A stretch of DNA of 48,112 nt from Bacteroidetes bacterium HGW-Bacteroidetes-3 (GCA_002842505.1 PHDE01000005.1:1-48112); one strand, 5' to 3'; counted from the first letter of the stretch, positions 5,868 through 13,261 are shown. Translations and numbers: made by a program. Notes: a model not told the origin generated them from the sequence alone.

Positions 5868-8594
5868 TTGAGAAATTTTTCAAAAATAGCACCATTATCT
5901 TATCTTTTTCTTTTTATACTGATGCTTCTGTCAATATCAAAAGTTGAAGCACAAAATAGTGCTGTTGAAATTTCTGCAAAAAATATTCCCGAAAATTTAG
6001 TTCCTGGAAAAAATTACACCATCGCTTTTGAAATTTCAAACGCAACAGAAAATCTGCTTAATTTAAGCAGTGAATTTGTGGTTTCCGACCAATTTTATCT
6101 GACTGCAAATCTTAAAAAGTTTGAGGTTGCTGCAAACGACAAAAAAATTGTGCTGTTTACATTTAGTGTTAACAACCATTGCGCTGCCGGCGATTATAAA
6201 GCGTTGCTGAAAATTACAAACAGCAATAATAACGTGCCAATCGCTTCCCAGGAAATAGCGCTTAAAGTGTCGAAATTATACAATTTGACTGTTGAGGTTC
6301 TAAATGCGCCGGAATATTTGCGTCTGGAAAAAGAATATTATTGCGAATATTTGGTGACCAATAATGGAAACAGCGAAGAAAAAATCACTTTTGAATCGAG
6401 CAACGCGCTTAAAATTGTGCCTGCAAATGCGGTATTGAAACCAGATTCTTCCATGGTTGTCTCCGTTTATCAATTGGTTCCAGGAAACGTAAGTACCAAA
6501 ACAATGGTTTTGAACAATTTGAAAGCTTATATGGTTTCAAACGACTTGCTGTTTTCGAATCGCGTGGCAGTGACACTTTATCCAAACAACACCAAAAAAC
6601 CCGATTTGTACCATCGGTTTCCGATTACCGTTTCCACTATTTTTAATTCGCTAACGGGTTTGGACACCCTAAATGTGTTTAAATTCAAGGTGAGCGGGCA
6701 AGGTTTTTTGGACAAGGGCAATGAACATTATTTAAATTTCGAATATTCCGGCCCCAGCCAAAGTGATATTGTGCGTTTTGGCGATTATGAACGGTACAGC
6801 GTGCTTTACAAAAACAAAAAATTGGAAGCCGTTGCGGGCCACGTAAATTTTTCACTTTCCAATATTACCGAAACATCGCGCTACGGAACCGGCGGTATTT
6901 TAAGCTACGATTTTGGAAAAACTACCGCTACACTTTTCTACGTAAAACCGCGGTTCACCAAACAAATATCCGATTCTTACGGCGGTAAAATTTCTCAGGA
7001 TTTATCGGATAAAGCCTATGTGGAAGCGGGTTTTATCAACAGAACCCTTTTTGAAAACAACGAGGAATTTAATTCCAAAATTTTTAACCTCGCGTCTTTT
7101 TATACGTATGACAAAGTTAAAATTAACGGAGAAATTGCTTACGAAACCAATTATAAAACGAGTGGATTTGCTTTTTCACTGGCATCTTATTTAAATTTAA
7201 AAAAAGTATATCTAATCAATTCTGTTCAATATTCCGACAAAGATTATAAAGGCTATTTGCGAAGCAGCAAACAATTTTTGTCGTTGGCAAATTATAGGCT
7301 AAATAAAAAAATTGATTTGCAAATTGGCGCGGATTATCGCGCCATCAATCCGGTAAAAGATACCATTAATTACACGGCTTCGCCCATAACCACCAAATAT
7401 CAGGCGTATTTTAATTACAACATCAACAGAAATAACAAGATTAGGATTGGCGGTTATTACCGGAATAAGGAAGACCAGTTAAGTTTGCAGTCTTACAATT
7501 TTGAAGAAAAATTAGCGACGCTTTCATTTTATAGCCGAATGCCTTACAAATACGATTTAATTTGGCAAAATAGGGTAGGGAAAACCATTAATTTTTTGGC
7601 GAACAGCACAGAACCGCAAAGCACGCTTTTCAGTTCCTTAAGTATTTCGGTAAATATTTTTAAAGATTTAATTGTGGGTATCAATGGCGATTACCAGCAA
7701 AGTAATAAGCAATCTGTTGATAATGTTGTTCTTAAAACATTTTATTATGGCGGAAATTTGCAGTACAATCTAAAATCGTACTTAAATGTGAGTGCATTTT
7801 ACAAAAAAAACTATGATTTTGATGAGTTGGATGAATCTCAAAATTATTTGCAGGCGCAGGTAAATTACAACTACCAAAGAAAACATTTGTTAAGTGTGGC
7901 CGTTTCACAAACAAGTTTGCCGGTTTTTCCCATCAAAAAGGAACTTTTAATTACGGCATCTTATAGTTTTGTGATGAATGTGCCGGTATCAAAAAACAAA
8001 ACCGTGGGTTCTTTAATTGGCAAAGTGACTTCCGCAGAAAAAGTAAATTTGGAAGGTATTTTGGTTTTATTGGATGACCATATTGCCATTACCAATGAAA
8101 AAGGCATATTTCACTTTTATAATTTAAAACCCAAAACCTACCGTTTGTACGTTAAACAATCGAGTTTGCCAAAAAATAAAATTATTGTGATGCAACAGCC
8201 TATTGATATTGACATTTTGCCTAATAAAGAAACGGAAGTGTTTCTTGAAATGGGAAATACAGGTGCTTTATTCGGACAAGTGATTTTTGAAGAAACAACA
8301 GTGATGCAATCCTCAAAATTCATTAAAAAATTGCCTAACTTAATCGTCAAAATATCAAAGGATGATAAATATTATTATACAAAATCCAACAATGAAGGTG
8401 AATTTTGGTTTAAGGAGCTTTCGCCTGGAGATTGGACCGTTGAATTAATCGTTAAAAATTTACTGAACGATTTCACTTTTAGTGAAACACAAAAATCCAT
8501 TTCCATTGAATCCAATGAAGAAAGCAAAGCTATTTTTAAAGCCAGCAATAAAAACAGAGAAATAAAAAAGAGTGATAAAATATTTAAGTTATGA
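5868..8594 (+). CDS. Usher-like outer-membrane beta-barrel protein
   Basis: Outer-membrane protein of 908 residues. After a signal peptide (about 1-28, ending VEAQ) come two Ig-like NEW3/CARDB-type domains (about 30-130 and 132-235). Next is a long region of alternating hydrophobic strands (about 245-705, for example YLNFEYSG, TATLFYVKPRF, YQAYFNYNINRNNKIRIGGY), typical of a large barrel. Two carboxypeptidase-regulatory-like Ig domains close it (about 711-790, GSLIGKVTSAEKVNLEGI; about 798-880, GALFGQVIFEE). There is no TonB plug or SusC signature. Periplasmic N-terminal domains, a barrel and two C-terminal Ig domains copy the plan of fimbrial ushers. The start is TTG at 5868, forced by an in-frame TAG just before it. 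It overlaps the next gene by ATGA. Confidence 0.7.
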   Translation: MRNFSKIAPLSYLFLFILMLLSISKVEAQNSAVEISAKNIPENLVPGKNYTIAFEISNATENLLNLSSEFVVSDQFYLTANLKKFEVAANDKKIVLFTFSVNNHCAAGDYKALLKITNSNNNVPIASQEIALKVSKLYNLTVEVLNAPEYLRLEKEYYCEYLVTNNGNSEEKITFESSNALKIVPANAVLKPDSSMVVSVYQLVPGNVSTKTMVLNNLKAYMVSNDLLFSNRVAVTLYPNNTKKPDLYHRFPITVSTIFNSLTGLDTLNVFKFKVSGQGFLDKGNEHYLNFEYSGPSQSDIVRFGDYERYSVLYKNKKLEAVAGHVNFSLSNITETSRYGTGGILSYDFGKTTATLFYVKPRFTKQISDSYGGKISQDLSDKAYVEAGFINRTLFENNEEFNSKIFNLASFYTYDKVKINGEIAYETNYKTSGFAFSLASYLNLKKVYLINSVQYSDKDYKGYLRSSKQFLSLANYRLNKKIDLQIGADYRAINPVKDTINYTASPITTKYQAYFNYNINRNNKIRIGGYYRNKEDQLSLQSYNFEEKLATLSFYSRMPYKYDLIWQNRVGKTINFLANSTEPQSTLFSSLSISVNIFKDLIVGINGDYQQSNKQSVDNVVLKTFYYGGNLQYNLKSYLNVSAFYKKNYDFDELDESQNYLQAQVNYNYQRKHLLSVAVSQTSLPVFPIKKELLITASYSFVMNVPVSKNKTVGSLIGKVTSAEKVNLEGILVLLDDHIAITNEKGIFHFYNLKPKTYRLYVKQSSLPKNKIIVMQQPIDIDILPNKETEVFLEMGNTGALFGQVIFEETTVMQSSKFIKKLPNLIVKISKDDKYYYTKSNNEGEFWFKELSPGDWTVELIVKNLLNDFTFSETQKSISIESNEESKAIFKASNKNREIKKSDKIFKL

Positions 8595-9130
8595 AGCAAT
8601 TAATTTTCATCATATGTGGATTGTGCGCAATTTCAAACTACGCACAGAACGACATAGGCAGTATTAGCGCTACATTTGATTTGTCACAAGTGGCTATGTT
8701 GGATTTGGAGCCCAATAATTCAACGGTAACATTAAATTTAGCGGCTAATGAAGCCGGAGAAAAGGTAACAATGGTAACGGCAAACAATAAAAAATGGATT
8801 AATTTTTCATCGGCTGTTACAAGTGCGGCGGCTCCCAGAAGTATTTCCATTGTAATTGCGGACGGTCAAGTGCCGTCGGGAATTTATTTAAAATTGAGCA
8901 CCTCAAATAAAATGGGTATTGGTCAAGGTGTTTTAGGAACGCCTTCAGGAATTTTGACTTTAACAAGCACATCCCAAAACATCGTAACAGGAATTAGGGG
9001 CGCATTTACCGGGGATGGCATTGGTAACGGTTATGAGCTTACCTATTATTTAGAAATTTACGATTACAAATTATTGGATTTTAACCAGTCTGCAACATTG
9101 TCCATCACATTAACTTTATCCGATTTATAA
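8591..9130 (+). CDS. Small secreted beta-rich protein, pilin-like paralogue 1
   Basis: Exported protein of 179 residues with a signal peptide cut near NYAQ. It is all-beta and shares a family pattern with the products at 10772 and 11734: VAMLDLEP near the start, a WINFSS block, ISIVIADGQVPSGIYLKL, a TGIRGAFTGDGIGNGYELTYYL block, and a C-terminal alternating strand LSITLTLSDL. Its ATG overlaps the usher-like gene's stop (ATGA) and its stop overlaps the next ATG (TAATG), so the three genes are translationally coupled. I infer a structural subunit exported through the barrel. No named Pfam family is recognised with confidence, and a minor cell-surface adhesin is an alternative. Confidence 0.75.
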   Translation: MKQLIFIICGLCAISNYAQNDIGSISATFDLSQVAMLDLEPNNSTVTLNLAANEAGEKVTMVTANNKKWINFSSAVTSAAAPRSISIVIADGQVPSGIYLKLSTSNKMGIGQGVLGTPSGILTLTSTSQNIVTGIRGAFTGDGIGNGYELTYYLEIYDYKLLDFNQSATLSITLTLSDL

Positions 9131-9609
9131 TGAAAAATTTAATTTTTATTGCTTTTTTGTTTATTTCCAATGGTATTTATAGTCAAAAAGATAAGTTAAC
9201 AGTATCTGGTGATTGGTCTAAAATTATTACTGCATCTGACATAAGTGATGCAGGCAATGATTACCAAAGCTCTTTTGTTAGTTTAGCCAACCAAAGTTTA
9301 ATCACAATTAGTCCTGGAGGAAATAGCAACAATTACGTAAATATAAATGTTCGTGTCCATAAAGAGGATAATGCTTGGCACAATAATTTGAATCTTAAAA
9401 TCAGACGCACCTCAAACGGCACTAATGGCAATGCGATTATAAGTGGTGGCTTATCATTTCAAACAATTACCGGTGTTGCCACAACTTTGTTTTCCTGTAC
9501 GGGTAATCATACACTTGTGCCCTTACAATATGAAATTTTGGGTGTTAGTGTTTTATTGCCGGTTCAAACTTATTCAACGACGGTTGTATTTACAATAACG
9601 AATTTTTAA
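9130..9609 (+). CDS. Small secreted beta-rich protein, divergent subunit
   Basis: Exported protein of 159 residues with a signal peptide cut near IYSQ. The mature chain is rich in Ser, Thr, Asn and Gly and has short alternating strands (YVNINVRVHKED, NLNLKIRRTS), ending in TTVVFTITNF. It is not clearly homologous to the subunit encoded just upstream, but it has similar size, a signal peptide and an alternating hydrophobic last strand, as donor-strand exchange pilins have. The first base of its ATG is the last base of the upstream stop codon. Two cysteines are possible: Cys in FSCTGNH is visible, with no obvious partner. Tip subunit or adaptor is a guess. Confidence 0.65.
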   Translation: MKNLIFIAFLFISNGIYSQKDKLTVSGDWSKIITASDISDAGNDYQSSFVSLANQSLITISPGGNSNNYVNINVRVHKEDNAWHNNLNLKIRRTSNGTNGNAIISGGLSFQTITGVATTLFSCTGNHTLVPLQYEILGVSVLLPVQTYSTTVVFTITNF

Positions 9610-9658
9610 TTGTGGATAGAAGATTAAAGACACTATAACCTAAAAACAAACAAAATCA

Positions 9659-10297
9659 ATGCCCATAAAAATACTTTTTATTGAAGAAAATGAAGCTAAG
9701 CAAGAAGTCATTAAATTGTGCCTTCAACAAAATTTAGGCATTCAATATGACATCATCGCCGATTTTAAGGAAATAGACGCTACTTTAAATGCAAAAGCTT
9801 ACACGCATTTGGTTGCGCAAGCTGTTGTTAAAAATGAATCTGTCTTGGCTTTTGCTGACGCGACTAAGCTGCCTTTGTTAATTATAAACGACGCCGAATT
9901 AGATTTGTCGGAAATTTCTTATGAAATTGTAAAATCACCATTAAATTATGCTGAATTGTTTGATTTTTTAGTGAAAAGCACGCCCATTTCTTATGCAACG
10001 ATGGAAGAATATGCGATGGATGATGAAGAATTTTTTGTGAAATTGAAAGGGTTGATGGTGGATGAATTCAAAAATAATTTGGAAGAAATCCCGGCATTGA
10101 TTGCAAACAATAATTTATCGGAATTAAAAAGCCGTGCGCACCAAATGAGCAGCAAATTTGCGATGTTGGATTTGCCGCTGTCTGCTCTCTTGTGCAAAGA
10201 AATAGACGTAAATATTTTAAATGATGCTGAACAGCAACTTAAAAATATGCAAATTTTGTTGGTTGATGTAGAAATTGCTTTGGCGCAGCTTCAATAA
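9659..10297 (+). CDS. Degenerate receiver fused to HPt domain
   Basis: Cytoplasmic phosphotransfer protein of 212 residues. The first half (about 1-112) keeps the receiver fold pattern (IKILFIEENEAKQEVIK, then VKSPLNYAELFDFL with the conserved lysine). It lacks the phosphoacceptor aspartate: the expected strand reads YTHLVAQAVVKN. The second half (about 118-210) is an HPt four-helix bundle with His161 in LKSRAHQMSSKFAMLDL. It follows the secreted subunit by 49 bp on the same strand. It could pass phosphate between the kinase/receiver pair at 2979-4102 and the LytTR regulator, or sense the secretion state. The HPt assignment is secure; its partners are inferred. Confidence 0.85.
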   Translation: MPIKILFIEENEAKQEVIKLCLQQNLGIQYDIIADFKEIDATLNAKAYTHLVAQAVVKNESVLAFADATKLPLLIINDAELDLSEISYEIVKSPLNYAELFDFLVKSTPISYATMEEYAMDDEEFFVKLKGLMVDEFKNNLEEIPALIANNNLSELKSRAHQMSSKFAMLDLPLSALLCKEIDVNILNDAEQQLKNMQILLVDVEIALAQLQ

Positions 10298-10630
10298 ATT
10301 TGTCATTCTTTTATTGCTAAATTTTATTGAGGCATATTTTAGCAAAACCCACATTCTTTTAAAATAAATGGCGTTTTTTAAAAAATCTCTCCTTATTATA
10401 TAGGACAATCCATCATAAGCCGATAGAAAAATTTTTTGAATAGTTTTTTGCACCATTTTTTCTTCAAAATAAAGAATTCTTGAAATTGGTCTTATTTTTT
10501 TCAAACGCCTCCTAATTCTTCAAAATAAAACGCGTAGCTTTAAGTGAAATAAGGCGGATTTATGGTTTTTTTTGCTATTTTTCAAAACCTGAAAAATGAT
10601 ATAAAAAACATAAATAGCAAATAAATTATA
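10298..10630. other. AT-rich intergenic stretch with a 10-bp inverted repeat
   Basis: No gene is supported here. TTTGCTATTT (10571-10580) and AAATAGCAAA (10612-10621) form a perfect 10-bp inverted repeat with a 31-bp spacer. No T-tract follows in either direction, so it is not an obvious terminator. A minus-strand open frame at 10217-10504 overlaps the HPt gene and looks spurious. Confidence 0.55.
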
Positions 10631-10662
10631 ATGAATGGTAAATAATTTACAACAAATGGTAA
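10631..10662 (-). promoter_or_regulatory. LytTR-type paired boxes, reverse orientation
   Basis: On the minus strand, TACCATT occurs at 10634-10640 (within TTTACCATTCAT) and at 10655-10661 (within TTTACCATTTGT), exactly 21 bp apart. These match the core of the boxes at 2885 and 11600, but point away from the downstream gene. Confidence 0.45.
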
Positions 10663-10680
10663 AATAGATCATTTTTTGTA

Positions 10681-10710
10681 TTGCGCAATGCTTTTTTATT
10701 TGTATCTTTA
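10681..10710 (+). promoter_or_regulatory. Promoter of the second subunit gene
   Basis: TTG (10681-10683) and TATCTTTA (10703-10710) are separated by 19 bp, matching Bacteroidota -33/-7 spacing with one mismatch in TAnnTTTG. The predicted start site lies about 55 bp before the ATG at 10772, and 20 bp separates the -33 element from the LytTR-type boxes. Confidence 0.5.
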
Positions 10711-10771
10711 GAAGAGTTAATTGAAAACAATTTCAAATCTTCAAAAAAGGGAATGTCTAGAAACCAAAAAA

Positions 10772-11341
10772 ATGACCACAATCTACAAAAATATAGCCCT
10801 GTTCTTATTTTTATTAGTGTTTGGAAATTTGAGCGCTCAAGATAATCATGAAGGCCATAAAATAGACTTAAAAATACCGGAAGTTGCCTTAATCAACGTT
10901 TATTCAAATTCAGCCATTTCTTTGGGAAACACCACCGTTATTGAAGCAGGAAAATCCATAAATATAGAAGACACCAACAACAGCGTTTGGATTAACTACT
11001 CTTCAATTGTTGGCTCACAAACACAACCAAGCAGAGACATCACTATTCGCATTTCTGAAGGCAGCGTTCCTGCTGGCGTAAAACTTTATGTTAAAGTGGC
11101 AGAAGATATGGGCGCGGGTGCAGGAGCAACGGGAAAACCAATGAGCAACACCCAAGAGCTTACCGAAAATCCGCTTACCATTATCACCGATATAGGAAGC
11201 GCTTATACCGGTGCAGGCGCCAATAAAGGCAACAATGTGCAGTATACCCTAAAATTGAGCGATGAACCAAATGCTTATACCAATTTGGATTTTGACCAAA
11301 GCAATACCTTGGTGATCAATTATACGCTGACAGATAATTAA
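10772..11341 (+). CDS. Small secreted beta-rich protein, pilin-like paralogue 2
   Basis: Exported protein of 189 residues, paralogous to the products at 8591 and 11734. I choose the ATG at 10772 (MTTIYKNIALFLFLL, signal peptide cut near LSAQ) over a TTG at 10721, which would add 17 polar residues ahead of the signal. The mature chain has a short DNHEGHK stretch, then VALINVYS, SVWINYSSIVGS, SRDITIRISEGSVPAGVKL, a GAGAGATG loop, IGSAYTGAGANKG and a C-terminal LVINYTLTDN strand. The gene stands alone behind its own promoter and paired LytTR-type boxes. It is probably a second structural subunit expressed separately from the secretion operon. Confidence 0.75.
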   Translation: MTTIYKNIALFLFLLVFGNLSAQDNHEGHKIDLKIPEVALINVYSNSAISLGNTTVIEAGKSINIEDTNNSVWINYSSIVGSQTQPSRDITIRISEGSVPAGVKLYVKVAEDMGAGAGATGKPMSNTQELTENPLTIITDIGSAYTGAGANKGNNVQYTLKLSDEPNAYTNLDFDQSNTLVINYTLTDN

Positions 11342-11578
11342 TTATATTTCCCAAACAAGAAAAAGACACTATTCATAAAGATATTTTTTAGGATGGTGTT
11401 TTTTTGTTGTTAAACGTTTATATGTTTAATAGTTGAGTTGTTGCCCTTCGACTCCGCTCAGGGTGACAAATCGTTGAATTGTTGTACTCTTTCTTTATAA
11501 AAGCTAATTTGGCCAATAATCCAGCTGTTTTTCAGCAAATTTCCAACTCACATTTCATAGAGTTCAATAGCTTTAAAG
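11342..11578. other. Intergenic stretch with an interspersed repeat
   Basis: No gene is seen. It holds one copy of the GC-richer repeat described at 11443 and otherwise AT-rich sequence. No strong terminator follows the gene ending at 11341. Confidence 0.6.
11443..11467 (+). repeat. Interspersed CTTCGACTCCGCTCAG-type repeat
   Basis: CCCTTCGACTCCGCTCAG followed by GGTGACA. The CCCT/AGGG ends can pair. A related copy lies on the opposite strand at 40357-40380, and the same core (CTTCGGCTnCGCTCAG) is embedded in the topB reading frame at 41169-41207 and 42002-42049. Confidence 0.7.
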
Positions 11579-11614
11579 TGTATTCATCTAAAGAAACCTA
11601 CCATTCACCGACAC
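11579..11614 (+). promoter_or_regulatory. LytTR-type paired boxes before the main subunit gene
   Basis: TGTATTCATCTAAAG (11579-11593) and ACCATTCACCGACAC (11600-11614) are spaced 21 bp and share ATTCA-C-A. The second lies in a 20-mer (11599-11618) that differs by one base from 2884-2903 upstream of the signalling operon. The gap to the -33 TTG at 11637 is about 22 bp. Confidence 0.6.
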
Positions 11615-11636
11615 TTAAGGTTTACCCGCCTATTTT

Positions 11637-11670
11637 TTGAAATACAAGCTTTAATGCCGACCTATATTTG
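11637..11670 (+). promoter_or_regulatory. Promoter of the main subunit gene
   Basis: TTG (11637-11639) and an exact TATATTTG -7 box (11663-11670), 23 bp apart. The leader to the ATG at 11734 is about 57 nt and very rich in AAC/AAA, as in highly expressed Bacteroidota surface protein genes. Confidence 0.6.
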
Positions 11671-11733
11671 TACCATCAAAAAGAAATAACAACAACAAAA
11701 AAAATAACAATCAATTTTTAAAAAACAAACCTC

Positions 11734-12318
11734 ATGAAACTAACAAAATTATTTTTAGCCGCTGTCATCGTTTTAACTGCCAACGCCTCTTTTGCACAAG
11801 ACACCAATGAAGCTTCACATACTGTAACCATCAATATTGAGGAAGTTGCTTTATTGGATCTTGAAGCTACAGCCGGAACTGCCATTATTTTAAAAGGTAC
11901 TGCACCAACAGAAGCAGGTGAGGCCGTAACTTTTGGAGATGATGCAACTAATGCCACTATTTGGATTAATTATTCTTCAATAGTTGGTTCCACTACTGAA
12001 CCTGCAAGAAATGTGTCTGTTCAAATTACTGACGGAGCTGTTCCTGCTGGATTAAAATTAACAGCGCTAGCTTCTGCAGATGCTGGGAATGGTGCTGGCA
12101 CAATGGGAGAAGCTAGTGCAGTTCTCACTTTAACAGTTGATTCACAAGATATTATTACAGGTGTTGGAAGTGCTTACACTGGAGACGGAGCAACCAACGG
12201 ACACAAATTAACTTACCAACTTGGTTACGCTACTGATGCAGCAACTGATTATGGTAGCTTAGATTTTGACAATTCAGATGTCCTTACCATCACTTACACA
12301 CTTTCAGATAGTTTATAA
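11734..12318 (+). CDS. Small secreted beta-rich protein, pilin-like paralogue 3
   Basis: Exported protein of 194 residues with a textbook signal peptide (MKLTKLFLAAVIVLTANASF, cut at FAQ). It is the closest paralogue of the product at 10772: VALLDLEATAG, TIWINYSSIVGS, ARNVSVQITDGAVPAGLKL, GVGSAYTGDGATNGHKLTYQL, and the C-terminal LDFDNSDVLTITYTLSDSL. It is Ala-, Thr- and Gly-rich and acidic, like an extracellular fibre subunit. A consensus TATATTTG promoter, a long A-rich leader and a strong terminator make it look like the most highly expressed gene of the locus. I infer the major structural subunit. A soluble secreted protein cannot be excluded. Confidence 0.78.
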   Translation: MKLTKLFLAAVIVLTANASFAQDTNEASHTVTINIEEVALLDLEATAGTAIILKGTAPTEAGEAVTFGDDATNATIWINYSSIVGSTTEPARNVSVQITDGAVPAGLKLTALASADAGNGAGTMGEASAVLTLTVDSQDIITGVGSAYTGDGATNGHKLTYQLGYATDAATDYGSLDFDNSDVLTITYTLSDSL

Positions 12319-12337
12319 TCAGCGATATTAAAGTATT

Positions 12338-12369
12338 AAAAACCTCCTTTGAAAAAAGGAGGTTTTTTT
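12338..12369 (+). terminator. Intrinsic terminator after the main subunit gene
   Basis: Stem AACCTCCTTT (12341-12350), loop GAAA, and AAAGGAGGTT (12355-12364) running into T7 (12363-12369). It sits 20 bp after the stop codon at 12318. Confidence 0.92.
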
Positions 12370-12430
12370 ATGTGTTTAAGTTTTCAATAAATAGCGACAA
12401 ATACTTACCTCTTTTTTTATTTTTTAGGGA

Positions 12431-13261
12431 CTATATCTTTTCCAATAAATACATCGTTTCATTTAGAATTTCGTCTTTGCTTAACGTTGTTTGGTGCTTG
12501 TATTTTTTGGAAAGGCTAAAAAAATCTTGTTGGTCTGTCAATTTGTAGTTTTCTATGTTTTGATAGAATTCATTGGCTATTAACTGATAATCGAATGCTT
12601 GGTCTTTTGTTAATTTTTTGGCTAAAAACGCCAGCATTTTTTTAAACGCGATTGTTTTTGAAACGGCATTTTGAAATGAAACGCTGCCAATTAAATCGCC
12701 TTTATTTTGAAGTGAATTGAACAGGTTAAACAAACTTATCGTTTCCTTTTTTCCCAAGAAAAACAAAACGCCTTCTATCAATATAAAACAACGTTTGTTC
12801 TTTTTAATGGCAGTTATTTTTGAGATGAGTTTGGTTTGGTAATCTTCGTTAAAATCGACCCCAATAAAATGAATTTCTCTTTTCGGAAGTAGACTTTTAT
12901 TTTGCCATTCTTCAATTTTTTGTTTTTTGTGTTTAACTATTTCAGGCTTGTCTATTTCAATATGAATTAATTTTTCATTCAAAAGAAATGGATACATACT
13001 AAAACCGGCGCCAAAGTTTATGAGCACTTCAATATTGTTTTGATTAATCGATTTTTTTATCTGATCCAAAAAATACCGATTTCTTAAGCAATGGCAGTAA
13101 GGTTCTTCTGTTGAAACGCTTTTTAGGTAATCTTTAATCCATAAATCTGTTTGCTCGTTATGCCACAATTTAGCATAACAATCCCCGCTTAAATTTTCAT
13201 CAATAGATCGGAAAGTTGCCGTCAAAAATGCCGTTTCGTGTATTTTTATTGTTTCACCCAT
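12431..13261 (-). CDS. Class I SAM-dependent methyltransferase, LCM/PPM-like
   Basis: Methyltransferase of 276 residues resembling the leucine carboxyl methyltransferase-type (PPM) family of bacteria. It has no signal peptide. The N-terminal TAFLTATFRSIDE and the SAM-binding loop INFGAGFSMYPFLL (about 83-96) are characteristic, followed by the acidic IHIEIDKPEIV strand end and the ILIEGVLFFLGKKE motif IV region. Family members O-methylate small secondary metabolites, so the substrate here is unknown. The gene is alone on the minus strand, convergent with the subunit gene, with 110 bp between them. The ATG at 13261 is the only sensible start. Confidence 0.85.
   Translation of the reverse strand: MGETIKIHETAFLTATFRSIDENLSGDCYAKLWHNEQTDLWIKDYLKSVSTEEPYCHCLRNRYFLDQIKKSINQNNIEVLINFGAGFSMYPFLLNEKLIHIEIDKPEIVKHKKQKIEEWQNKSLLPKREIHFIGVDFNEDYQTKLISKITAIKKNKRCFILIEGVLFFLGKKETISLFNLFNSLQNKGDLIGSVSFQNAVSKTIAFKKMLAFLAKKLTKDQAFDYQLIANEFYQNIENYKLTDQQDFFSLSKKYKHQTTLSKDEILNETMYLLEKI

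Noticed and set aside
5868-8594. TonB-dependent receptor (SusC-like) assignment for the barrel
   Set aside because: No plug domain or TonB box; the carboxypeptidase-regulatory-like domains are at the C-terminus instead of before a plug.
10217-10504. Minus-strand open frame of 95 codons after the HPt gene
   Set aside because: It overlaps the HPt coding region in antisense, is Lys/Ile/Phe-rich from AT composition, and has no domain or promoter.
10571-10621. Terminator at the TTTGCTATTT inverted repeat
   Set aside because: No T-tract follows on either strand and it is 270 bp from the nearest stop codon.
8591-12318. Assigning the small exported proteins to DUF4402, spore coat U or WxL families
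   Set aside because: Size and beta character fit loosely, but the diagnostic residues (for example W-x-L repeats) are absent; left unassigned.
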